NCBI GenBank assembly: GCA_964644605.1
Contig: CAZXWS010000003.1
Location: 1 to 7,741 of the forward strand
Origin: CAZLAJ01 sp964644605
GTDB taxonomy: Bacteria > Patescibacteriota > Microgenomatia > UBA1406 > GWC2-37-13
Direction: 5' to 3'
DNA: 7,741 nucleotides
Part shown: positions 1 through 5,670 of the stretch, piece after piece
How positions within the stretch are numbered: the first letter of the stretch is position 1
Layout of the letters: every line of letters starts with the position of its first letter
Made by a program: the position numbers and the translations under genes
Notes under the pieces: model-generated
What the model was told of the DNA's origin: nothing
The model's database searches: none
The model's input: only the letters and a program-made list of their open reading frames with translations

Positions 1-243
1 CTCAAAGGCATACGGATAAAATGGAAGGGACAAAGCTCTATGAGATTTGATAAAAGTTGGAAGAGACTGAATAAATGAAGTATGTACGTCAAAATTTCTG
101 GCCCATAAAGCTCCTTTTTGATCAATATATGAAGTAAATAATGGCGCTTTGGGGAACAATTCGTGTAATGCTAATAGTACCCGTTCTACACCACCCCATT
201 TATCTACCCAGTCATATACTATAGCCACTTTCTCAGCTACCAT
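1..243 (-). CDS. Glycosyltransferase family 4 (WbaZ-like), N-terminal part only
   Basis: The reading frame opens with ATG at 243–241 and stays open for 81 codons to the window edge, so the C-terminal part is missing. The start MVAEKVAIVYDW, followed by WGGVER at residues 16–21 and LHELFPKAPLFTS near 26–38, matches the nucleotide-binding-fold N-terminus of GT4 sugar transferases often annotated as WbaZ-type mannosyltransferases. The GG-x-ER turn is the acceptor-side glycine loop typical of GT-B enzymes. The family adds a sugar from a nucleotide donor to a lipid-linked or glycan acceptor on the cytoplasmic side of the membrane. The catalytic E-x7-E region would lie outside the window, so donor and activity cannot be judged. 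Only 3 bases separate it from the stop of the preceding GT4 gene, implying co-transcription and translational coupling. No Shine-Dalgarno motif lies at the usual distance. Family assignment is fairly secure; the exact sugar is unknown. Confidence 0.85.
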   Translation of the reverse strand, partial: MVAEKVAIVYDWVDKWGGVERVLLALHELFPKAPLFTSYIDQKGALWARNFDVHTSFIQSLPTFIKSHRALSLPFYPYAFE

Positions 244-246
244 AGG

Positions 247-1344
247 CTAAACAGGCGATCCTGTGTATATTTCTAATATCTTTTTAGCCATACGCTCAAA
301 TGAATAGCGTTCTATAAGATTTCCATACTCAACATGCTGTTTTGTCTGCATAAAATTCTCTATCTTCGCTTTAATATCACCGACAGAGTACGGATTAAAA
401 CTTGTATACGTTTTTCCTAATAATTCTTTAAATACCGCAATATTTGACGCAACAACTGGACAGTTAAAATATACTGCTTCTAAAAGAGGCAATCCAAAAC
501 CTTCCGAGAGCGATGGATGTATCAGAGCTTGCGCATGGGAATAATAATATTTGAGATCTTCATTACTCGCATCGTTAACAATCTGAACTCTATCGCTACA
601 CTGAAGTTTATTTATATACTGTGAGACTCTATTTGAAAAATAATTGCGAGGACCGATTAAGAATAATTTTTTCTTTGTTTGAATTTGTGAGTACGCTTCG
701 ATTAGTCGCTCTAAGTTTTTATGAGGATAAAAATTACCAATGTAAATAAAAAAATCATTTTTTACATCTTTCTGTAACTCAGTATTTTCTGTTGCTTCTA
801 GGAGTTCGTGGTTTACCCCTTCATATATCCGGACAATTTTTTCTTCAATTTGTTTCCCATATAGCTCCAACAGTTGGTCTTTCACTGCCTCTGTGGGTGT
901 AATAATCAACTGAGATTTTTTAACCTGATTAGATAACGCATACTTAAAAGCTCTATGTTTGAGCTCATACACTACCTTATTTTTAGTGGAAGCTTTTCCT
1001 GTTTTTTGTTGGAGCAAAATAGTATCGTGAATAGTGGCTATAAAAGGTTTTTTATAAAATATTGGATGACTGAAATAAGTAAAATGCATTAAATCTAAAT
1101 CATCTTTCAACAGATCATTTAAAAAATGAACTTGTTCTCTAAAGCTATGCCAGTGAGCAGTAACTTCTCTTTTTAAAAAATTATTCGTAGTAAATCGTAC
1201 TTTAGAAGCATCTTTTTTTAGTATATAAACGTAAAACGTAAAATCCTGAGTGTTGCACTGTTGAAGGTAATACAATAAGTTTCGGATATATACTCCTACG
1301 CCGGTCTCAAAATAAAGTCTTGCATCAATTCCTATGCGCTTCAT
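247..1344 (-). CDS. Glycosyltransferase family 4 (GT-B fold)
   Basis: This is a complete 365-residue protein, the usual size for GT4. The N-terminus MKRIGIDAR with GVGVYIRNLL at residues 15–24 is the first Rossmann strand and glycine loop. A TIHDT segment at 104–108 lies at the usual domain-one position. The C-terminal donor domain carries YIGNFYPHKNLERLIEA (201–217), where K209 is placed to contact the donor phosphates. It also carries HPSLSEGFGLPLLEA (276–290), whose E281 and E289 form the family E-x7-E signature. No signal peptide or membrane segment is seen, so it should act at the inner face of the membrane. GT4 enzymes with this ID-R and GxGxY start are common in O-antigen, exopolysaccharide and mannosylation loci. 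Its ATG overlaps the stop of the GT2 gene by 4 bases (ATGA), so re-initiating ribosomes probably feed it. An AGGG lies only 1–2 bases from the ATG, too close for a normal ribosome binding site. The substrate is not predictable from sequence. Confidence 0.93.
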   Translation of the reverse strand: MKRIGIDARLYFETGVGVYIRNLLYYLQQCNTQDFTFYVYILKKDASKVRFTTNNFLKREVTAHWHSFREQVHFLNDLLKDDLDLMHFTYFSHPIFYKKPFIATIHDTILLQQKTGKASTKNKVVYELKHRAFKYALSNQVKKSQLIITPTEAVKDQLLELYGKQIEEKIVRIYEGVNHELLEATENTELQKDVKNDFFIYIGNFYPHKNLERLIEAYSQIQTKKKLFLIGPRNYFSNRVSQYINKLQCSDRVQIVNDASNEDLKYYYSHAQALIHPSLSEGFGLPLLEAVYFNCPVVASNIAVFKELLGKTYTSFNPYSVGDIKAKIENFMQTKQHVEYGNLIERYSFERMAKKILEIYTGSPV

Positions 1345-2237
1345 ACCCTGCTTTTTTTTAAACGTATAAAAAAATACATAAGATGATTTATAAAGAATGG
1401 ATATTCTTTTGCGTAGTGCTTACGGTAAAACTTTTCCATAGCATCATAAAAATACTGTTTAGTTTTTGTACGTACTTCGGTGTTATTTGTTTTAATACCG
1501 CTGGTATGCTTAAGATGTAGGATTTTGTATTTTGGATAGTACACGATACGGTATCCCATCTTTTTGATCCGATATGTCAGATCCACATCTTCCCCGTACA
1601 TAAAAAAATTTTTATCATCAAATCCTCCTAATTTTTTTAATATACTTGATCTAGTTAAATAAAAAGCCCCAACAGGGAGATCTATTTCGTGTTCTTTATT
1701 CAGATCCATGTACGTTAAATGATATCCGCCAAATAACCTATTCAGTACTGGAACAGAGCCAAAAATCTTTTCCAGCTTAGCAAAGTAGGTAAACGAATTC
1801 CAAGGAGTGGGGAATCCACGGTGTGAAGCAGGATCAATGCTGCCATTCGGCAGTTCAACGCGAACAGTCAGTACTCCAACATCTTCATGGAAATCAAGGT
1901 ACTGAATTAAATCTTCAAAATTTACATCAGATAGTAGTGTGTCTGAATTCAATAACAGAACATACTTCCCCTGTTCCAATGCTATGCCTTGATTATTCCC
2001 ATGAGGATACCCAACATTCTCTTCATTCATTATGAGTATTAGCTCCGGGGAATCTACTGGTAAATTTTTTTTGAAGCGAGTAAGCATCTCAGCAGAATTA
2101 TCCTTCGAAGCATTTTCCACGACAATCACTTCACACCGAAGTTTAGATAAACTTAAATTACTGTAGACAGATTTTAAACACGCTTCAGTAACATCCGCAG
2201 TATTAAACGAAAGAATAATGATCGAAAGATCCTTCAT
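1341..2237 (-). CDS. Glycosyltransferase family 2, rhamnosyltransferase (WbbL)-like
   Basis: This 298-residue protein starts MKDLSIIILSFN, the first strand of the GT-A fold. It continues with EVIVVENASKDNS (36–48), MNEENVGYPHGNNQG (70–84) and YVLLLNSDT (92–100). In the last segment the usual DxD is N-S-D, with D99 as the likely metal ligand, a common variant in WbbL-type enzymes. LPVGAFYLTR (187–196) and GGFDDKNFFMYGEDVDL (204–220) with E216–D217 supply the acceptor/base region. HLKHTSG (241–247) follows as the usual C-terminal histidine motif. Such enzymes transfer a deoxysugar, often rhamnose, from a dTDP or UDP donor to a lipid-linked glycan. The hydrophobic PFFINHLMYFFIRL near the C-terminus may touch the membrane. 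It lies 35 bases after rpsI, with a TATAAT box and palindrome between them, and overlaps the next GT4 gene by 4 bases. An A8 tract near its 3' end could permit a -1 slip. Family is secure; the sugar is inferred only. Confidence 0.93.
   Translation of the reverse strand: MKDLSIIILSFNTADVTEACLKSVYSNLSLSKLRCEVIVVENASKDNSAEMLTRFKKNLPVDSPELILIMNEENVGYPHGNNQGIALEQGKYVLLLNSDTLLSDVNFEDLIQYLDFHEDVGVLTVRVELPNGSIDPASHRGFPTPWNSFTYFAKLEKIFGSVPVLNRLFGGYHLTYMDLNKEHEIDLPVGAFYLTRSSILKKLGGFDDKNFFMYGEDVDLTYRIKKMGYRIVYYPKYKILHLKHTSGIKTNNTEVRTKTKQYFYDAMEKFYRKHYAKEYPFFINHLMYFFIRLKKSRV
1352..1359 (-). other. A8 slippery tract near the end of the GT2 gene
   Basis: The coding strand has eight consecutive A (TTA AAA AAA AGC in the GT2 frame), containing the heptamer A-AAA-AAA in the phase used by -1 frameshift sites. 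A -1 slip would read AAG CAG GGT ATG and enter the GT4 frame without a stop, giving a GT2–GT4 fusion. Transcriptional slippage could do the same. No stimulatory structure has been identified. Confidence 0.35.
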
Positions 2238-2253
2238 ATAATAAGTATTATAT
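2236..2253. repeat. 18-base palindrome at the GT2 start codon
   Basis: ATATAATA and TATTATAT form perfect 8-base arms around a 2-base centre (AG at 2244–2245). The repeat covers the candidate -10 box and reaches the A and T of the GT2 ATG. It could be an operator half-site pair or a weak A-U hairpin masking the start, but it contains no G-C pairs and may be compositional. Confidence 0.4.
2247..2252 (-). promoter_or_regulatory. Candidate -10 box for the glycosyltransferase genes
   Basis: On the minus strand this reads TATAAT, an exact consensus -10, ending 9 bases before the GT2 ATG. An 18-base spacer upstream gives TTAATA (minus strand, 2276–2271), matching the -35 consensus at 4 of 6 positions and overlapping the rpsI stop. 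Transcription would begin about 1–3 bases before the ATG, giving a nearly leaderless mRNA. In DNA this AT-rich the box could arise by chance. Confidence 0.35.
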
Positions 2254-2272
2254 AGAAGGTTTTAAAAAAGTA

Positions 2273-2728
2273 TTAACGTTTTGGAGATTGCTTGGCTCTT
2301 CGTGACTTACCACCTGTACCAACCATTCGTCGTTCACGAGTTCGTGGATCGCGTGTTAACAAGCCTTTTGCTTTCAGTGTTGGTCTATACTCTTCGGTGT
2401 TCATCAAATTGAGAGCACGAGAAATACCATGAACTATAGCATCAAGTTGACCACTCTTTCCGCCTCCTGTTACGTGTATTGTGGTAACAAATCGATCGGT
2501 GTTTTTAGTAAGAGCATATGGTTCGAGACATCTTTTTTGATCAGCAAGACGGTTATATGCTTGCACTAACGGAAGATCATTAATTACTATATCTCCTTGA
2601 TTCAGTTTTTTATCTTTTATCGTTGCTGTTTTATCTTTACCTGTTATATAAAGTCGTACACGTGCGACCGCTTCTTTTCTTCGTCCAACTGCTTCGTAAA
2701 ACTGGATATCTTTTATTTTTTTTGGCAT
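2273..2728 (-). CDS. rpsI: 30S ribosomal protein S9 (uS9)
   Basis: The 151-residue product fits uS9 of the small-subunit head, whose basic C-terminal tail reaches tRNA in the P site. Diagnostic parts are YEAVGRRKEAVARVRLYITG (11–30), HVTGGGKSGQLDAIVHGISRAL (85–106, the GGG-x-xGQ-x2A-x2HGI-x-RAL core) and LLTRDPRTRERR (123–134). It ends KQSPKR, corresponding to the S-K-R end that contacts tRNA. Residues about 31–46 look like a lysine-rich insertion relative to the usual short turn before the VN strand. The protein is therefore longer than the usual 127–135 residues. It follows rplM by 30 bases, the standard bacterial rplM–rpsI pairing. The A8 tract covering codons 2–4 makes the start region A-rich. 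No Shine-Dalgarno sequence stands out; a weak GAG lies about 8 bases upstream. Confidence 0.98.
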   Translation of the reverse strand: MPKKIKDIQFYEAVGRRKEAVARVRLYITGKDKTATIKDKKLNQGDIVINDLPLVQAYNRLADQKRCLEPYALTKNTDRFVTTIHVTGGGKSGQLDAIVHGISRALNLMNTEEYRPTLKAKGLLTRDPRTRERRMVGTGGKSRRAKQSPKR

Positions 2729-2738
2729 AGTATTACTC

Positions 2739-2758
2739 TATAATTTTAGTTAATTATA
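2739..2758. repeat. A/T inverted repeat between rplM and rpsI
   Basis: On the minus strand TATAATT and AATTATA are perfect 7-base arms separated by AACTAA, starting directly after the rplM stop. As RNA it would be an A-U-only stem, too weak and lacking a following U-run to act as an intrinsic terminator. A TATAAT box lies in the first arm without a recognisable -35. Confidence 0.35.
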
Positions 2759-3187
2759 TTATTGAACTTTTTCTTTATAAGGGTGTTCACTTCCTCTATA
2801 AATATAGAGACGAGTCATTCGTTTATCTCTTAGTTTATTTTTTGGCAACATACCAGAGACTGCATGTCTTACTATTTCTTCTGGTTTCTTTTGCAGTAAT
2901 GTTTTGAAATTCAGCTCTTTTAATCCACCTGGATAACCTGAGTAATAGGTGTAAACTTTACTTTCTGACTTCGCACCCGTAACATTTACCTTTTCAGCAT
3001 TAATGACCACTACATACTCACCACTATCTAAATGAGGTGTATATGTTGTTTTATTTTTACCTTGCAGTAAGTGTACTATTTTCGGTACAATTCTCCCTAA
3101 CGGTTCTTTTGAAATATCGATTTCGTACCATTTACGCACAATTTCTTTTTCTTTAACTGGTTTAGTGCTGTGTGTTACGTGTGTCAT
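2759..3187 (-). CDS. rplM: 50S ribosomal protein L13 (uL13)
   Basis: The 142-residue product matches uL13, an early-assembly large-subunit protein that binds 23S rRNA. The signature runs RKWYEIDISKEPLGRIVPKI (18–37), HLLQGKNKTTYTPHLDSGEYVVVINAEKV (39–67), VTG (69–71), YYSGYPGGLKEL (81–92), KKPEEIVRHAVSGMLPKNKLR (100–120) and LYIYRGSEHPY (127–137), in the family order. Length is normal. The N-terminus (MTHVTHSTKPVKEKEI) is slightly extended ahead of the conserved tryptophan at 20. It holds the only methionine upstream of the core, so the start at 3187 is well supported. The gene begins 4 bases after the rplQ stop, a spacing that favours translational coupling. It is followed by rpsI as in most bacteria. 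Confidence 0.98.
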   Translation of the reverse strand: MTHVTHSTKPVKEKEIVRKWYEIDISKEPLGRIVPKIVHLLQGKNKTTYTPHLDSGEYVVVINAEKVNVTGAKSESKVYTYYSGYPGGLKELNFKTLLQKKPEEIVRHAVSGMLPKNKLRDKRMTRLYIYRGSEHPYKEKVQ

Positions 3188-3191
3188 AGAA

Positions 3192-3653
3192 TTACTTTGT
3201 TAATTTACTTTCTGTTTTTGCTTTCCGTGTTCTTTTGGGAGCAACAGGTTTTTCGACAACTTCTGATTCGACTTTTTTTGCTGTCCACTCCACGACTACT
3301 GGATCTGTCCACTCTAAACGGGCTACCATAGTTGCATCTGAAGTTCGCTGATATAACTTTACAAGACGGGTATACCCTCCTGTTCTTTCTTTTAATTTTG
3401 GTCCTGCTTGCTCATACAGTGTCTCCACCATTTTTTTCTTGGGGAGATAGCGCATAATAAAATTTCTATTTGACTCAGTATTTGCAGTCAATTTATACGC
3501 CAGTCTTTCAATAAGAGGTTTTAACGCCTTTATTTTTGTCTCAGTGGTCACAATTTTACCATGGCTGAAAAAATTATATGCTAATTTTTTCATAAGCATT
3601 TCGTTTGCGTCTTGACCGTTTTTGAATTTAATTTTATTTACTGCGTGTCGCAT
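3192..3653 (-). CDS. rplQ: 50S ribosomal protein L17 (bL17), divergent N-terminus
   Basis: The 153-residue product is bL17, which sits near the polypeptide exit tunnel of the large subunit. Identification rests on the MRH start, HGKIVTTETKIKALKPLIERL (31–51), equivalent to the usual I-x-TTEAKAKELRPLAEKL, and RTGGYTRLVKLYQR (90–103). Its place between rpoA and rplM agrees. Residues 4–20 (AVNKIKFKNGQDANEML) differ clearly from the common basic R-K-x-GR-x4-HR-x-AL segment. The Arg/His residues there are largely replaced by Asn, Gln, Asp and Glu. After about residue 118 there is a low-complexity tail rich in K, E, V, P and T, longer than in standard 115–130-residue L17. Spacing is 18 bases after rpoA and 4 before rplM. 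Identity is confident; the altered rRNA-binding end is the unusual part. Confidence 0.96.
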   Translation of the reverse strand: MRHAVNKIKFKNGQDANEMLMKKLAYNFFSHGKIVTTETKIKALKPLIERLAYKLTANTESNRNFIMRYLPKKKMVETLYEQAGPKLKERTGGYTRLVKLYQRTSDATMVARLEWTDPVVVEWTAKKVESEVVEKPVAPKRTRKAKTESKLTK

Positions 3654-3671
3654 AAGTATAAGTTCAATCTA

Positions 3672-4604
3672 TTATTCTAAAGTTATATTCATTTTCTTCA
3701 ACTCGTCATCAATCAGATCAATGGATTTACGACCAACACCTTTGAGAACCATTAATCGCTTTCTTCCTGTTTTCAGCAAGTCAGCTACTGTTTCAATATT
3801 TTCTCTGAGTAAAGCGTTAATAACTCGCGAAGGAAGATTTAGCTCATCAATAATAATGTCATCCAGTTTTGATGGAGCTTCATCAGTTTTTGCTTCTGCT
3901 GTAGATGCTGTACCTTCTTCACTTGCTGCGACTGCAGAACCAGCGGGTGAAACGTATGCAAAATGTGCAGCTAACATTTCAGTTGATTTTTTCAAAGCAT
4001 CTTCTGGGTGGATAGTTCCGTCTGTCCAGATTTCAAGGATTAATCGTTCATAATCTGCTTTTCGACCTACTCGTGCCTCTTCTACTTTAAAGTTAACACG
4101 TTTGACAGGAGAAAATGAAGAATCGATAGCAACAAACCCAGTTTCTTTATTTTCTTTTTCTTCTGATGCTACAAAACCTATTCCTGTTTCAACAATTCCT
4201 TCAATTTCGAGTTTTGCTTTATCATCAGTAAGCTCTGCAATATAGAGATCTCCATTTACCACTTTTGCTTCCCCTTCAATATCTTTCCCATAGATTTTTT
4301 GGGCACCTTTTGCTGAGATATTGATTCTATACTGACCTTCTCCAGGAGTCTGGAAACGAAGTTGCTTGAGGTTCAAAAGTATATCTAAGACTGATTCCTT
4401 AACTCCTTTTAATGTAGAAAAATGGTGTGATGCTCCATCAACTCGAATTTGAGTAAGAGCAGCACCGGGCAACGAAGATAAAAGCGTTCTTCGTAAGGAG
4501 TGTCCCATGCTGTGTGCAAAACTAATTGGCAATGGCTCGATAACAAAATGGCCATAGTCCTGTGTCTCTTCTACTTTTTTAGTTGTAAATTGAGGCTCAA
4601 TCAT
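3672..4604 (-). CDS. rpoA: DNA-directed RNA polymerase subunit alpha
   Basis: The 310-residue alpha subunit dimerises through its N-terminal domain to nucleate polymerase assembly and uses its C-terminal domain to touch DNA and activators. The assembly helix SMGHSLRRTLLSSLPGAA (32–49) matches the usual TLGNALRRxLLSS, with His replacing Asn at 35. STLKGVKESVLDILLNLK follows near 63–80. FSPVKRVNFKVEEARVG and ERLILEIWTDGTIHPEDAL lie near 160–210. A flexible linker rich in A, E, S and T (about 221–245) leads to the C-terminal domain at about 247–310, which contains GVGRKS (289–294). By eye, R260 and N263 align with E. coli R265 and N268, but the position of K271 is Leu (L266). The UP-element-binding surface is thus partly kept. 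It sits between rpsD and rplQ, the normal alpha-operon place, 28 bases after rpsD. That gap is an A/T-run sequence without a ribosome binding site. Confidence 0.98.
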   Translation of the reverse strand: MIEPQFTTKKVEETQDYGHFVIEPLPISFAHSMGHSLRRTLLSSLPGAALTQIRVDGASHHFSTLKGVKESVLDILLNLKQLRFQTPGEGQYRINISAKGAQKIYGKDIEGEAKVVNGDLYIAELTDDKAKLEIEGIVETGIGFVASEEKENKETGFVAIDSSFSPVKRVNFKVEEARVGRKADYERLILEIWTDGTIHPEDALKKSTEMLAAHFAYVSPAGSAVAASEEGTASTAEAKTDEAPSKLDDIIIDELNLPSRVINALLRENIETVADLLKTGRKRLMVLKGVGRKSIDLIDDELKKMNITLE

Positions 4605-4632
4605 AGATATAAAAAATTTTTAAAAAGGTCAA

Positions 4633-5253
4633 TTAGCGAGAATAATACTCAACTATTAACCGCAAATTTACATTTTTTTCAATTTCATCTGTATGAGGTA
4701 GATCGAGAACTTTTCCGGAAATAGCTTTTCGGTCAATCCATTGAGGAACAGTAGTATCTTTATTACTCAAACTTTTCTCAATAAATGGTATTTTGCTAGA
4801 GCTTTCAAGAGCAAATCCAATCACATCACCAATTCGTACACTGTATGATGGAATACCTACCACTTTATTATTCACTGTAATATGTTTATGACTTACTAGT
4901 TGACGACTTGCTGCACGTGTTGGTGCAAACCCTAATCTATAGACTACATTATCCAGACGATTTTCTAGTGACTGCGTTAAATGAGTAGCAGTGTTACCTT
5001 TTCGTTTTGCTGCTGCTATAAAATAATTTTTCAGTTGTTTTTCTGTTACACCGTACATATACCGTAATTTTTGTTTCTCTCGTAATTGAATTCCATGCTC
5101 AGATACTTTTCTTCTCCCTTTCACTCCGTGCTGACCAGGTAATACACCCATTTTTCTTAGTAGTTGTGCTTGAGCTTTTGAGCCTAGGGTTTTTAGACCT
5201 AAATCAGTTCCTTCTCTTCTTGAAATTCGATTTTTCGGACCAGTATATCTCAT
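4633..5253 (-). CDS. rpsD: 30S ribosomal protein S4 (uS4), zinc-free form
   Basis: The 206-residue product is uS4, a primary 16S rRNA-binding protein of the 30S body that helps control decoding accuracy. It starts MRYTGPKNRISRREGTDLGL, equivalent to the usual ARYTGPxxKxSRREGxDL. KMGVLPGQHG (34–43) and LREKQKLRYMYGVTEKQLKNYF (57–78) follow. An S4 RNA-binding domain runs from about 97 to 160 (LENRLDNVVYRLGFAPTRAASRQLVSHKHITVNNK). VNLRLIVEYYSR closes the C-terminus. No cysteine is present, so this is the 'C-minus' form lacking the N-terminal zinc site, in contrast to L36 in the same operon, which keeps its ligands. In many bacteria S4 also represses translation of its operon; no leader structure for that can be recognised here. 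Spacing is 20 bases after rpsK and 28 before rpoA. Confidence 0.98.
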   Translation of the reverse strand: MRYTGPKNRISRREGTDLGLKTLGSKAQAQLLRKMGVLPGQHGVKGRRKVSEHGIQLREKQKLRYMYGVTEKQLKNYFIAAAKRKGNTATHLTQSLENRLDNVVYRLGFAPTRAASRQLVSHKHITVNNKVVGIPSYSVRIGDVIGFALESSSKIPFIEKSLSNKDTTVPQWIDRKAISGKVLDLPHTDEIEKNVNLRLIVEYYSR

Positions 5254-5257
5254 ATGG

Positions 5258-5273
5258 TTAAATCTAAATTTAA
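5258..5273. repeat. A/T inverted repeat between rpsK and rpsD
   Basis: TTAAAT and ATTTAA form 6-base arms around CTAA, filling most of the 20-base gap before rpsD. Composition alone could explain it. No ribosome binding site is present in the gap. Confidence 0.25.
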
Positions 5274-5648
5274 TTAAACACGGCGGATTTTAGGAGCACG
5301 TACTCCGTTGTGTGGCACCGGTGTTATATCAACAATTTTATTAATATCAATATCAGAACCTTTAATTGCCCGTAATGAAGCTTCTCTTCCCTGTCCGATA
5401 CCCTTTACAAAAACACTTGCTGTTCTCAACCCAAAGTTTGCTATTGCTTTTTTAATCGTTGCTTCAGTTGTGACAGTACCTGCGTGCGGAGTGGATTTTC
5501 GTGTTCCAGCAAATCCAAACATGCCACATGACCCAACTACCAATGGATTGCCCTTTTCATCTGTTACAGTTACGATTGTATTATTAAAAGTCGCGGTGAT
5601 ATAAATTCTACCGTTTTCAACTGTTTTTGTTGTTTTTTTTGTTGCCAT
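5274..5648 (-). CDS. rpsK: 30S ribosomal protein S11 (uS11)
   Basis: The 124-residue product is uS11, located on the 30S platform near the 690 loop of 16S rRNA and the Shine-Dalgarno helix path. Diagnostic blocks are GRIYITATFNNTIVTVTD (13–30), GTRKSTPHAGTVTTEATIKKA (48–68), VKGIGQGREASLRAI (81–95) and VDITPVPHNGVRAPKIRRV (106–124). At 36–47 the usual W-(S/A)-SAG-x-x-GFKG is replaced by LVVGSCGMFGFAG, so the conserved tryptophan is missing and a cysteine appears. It lies 22 bases after rpsM and 20 before rpsD, in standard alpha-operon order. The first codons include an A8 tract (codons 3–6). A perfect 7-base inverted repeat directly abuts its start codon, and there is no Shine-Dalgarno motif. 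Confidence 0.98.
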   Translation of the reverse strand: MATKKTTKTVENGRIYITATFNNTIVTVTDEKGNPLVVGSCGMFGFAGTRKSTPHAGTVTTEATIKKAIANFGLRTASVFVKGIGQGREASLRAIKGSDIDINKIVDITPVPHNGVRAPKIRRV

Positions 5649-5663
5649 AATTTAGATAAATTA
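5648..5663. repeat. A/T inverted repeat abutting the rpsK start
   Basis: TAATTTA and TAAATTA are perfect 7-base arms around a 2-base centre (GA at 5655–5656). The repeat shares its first base with the rpsK ATG. It resembles the palindrome before the GT2 gene in geometry but not in sequence. A role in start-codon accessibility is only a possibility. Confidence 0.35.
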
Positions 5664-5670
5664 ATCAGTA

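Noticed and set aside
1823..2035. Plus-strand frame of 70 codons inside the GT2 gene
   Set aside because: Low-complexity shadow with no recognisable motif, antisense to conserved GT2 blocks.
2238..2272. Intrinsic terminator after rpsI
   Set aside because: No G-C stem followed by a U-run is present; the inverted repeat is A-U only and the T-run precedes it.
3622..4053. Plus-strand open frame of 143 codons over rpoA
   Set aside because: It is antisense to a certain rpoA, has no recognisable family features, and is Ser/Ile/Phe-rich as expected from reversed coding sequence.
4605..4632. TTGACC plus TATATC as a promoter for rpoA (minus strand)
   Set aside because: The spacer is only 15 bases and the start point would fall inside rpoA; the T5-A5-T6 run explains the resemblance.
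4500..4724. Plus-strand open frame across the rpsD/rpoA junction
   Set aside because: It spans the ends of two firm genes on the other strand and shows no domain or start signal.
5308..5604. Plus-strand frame of 98 codons inside rpsK
   Set aside because: Antisense shadow of S11; no independent support.
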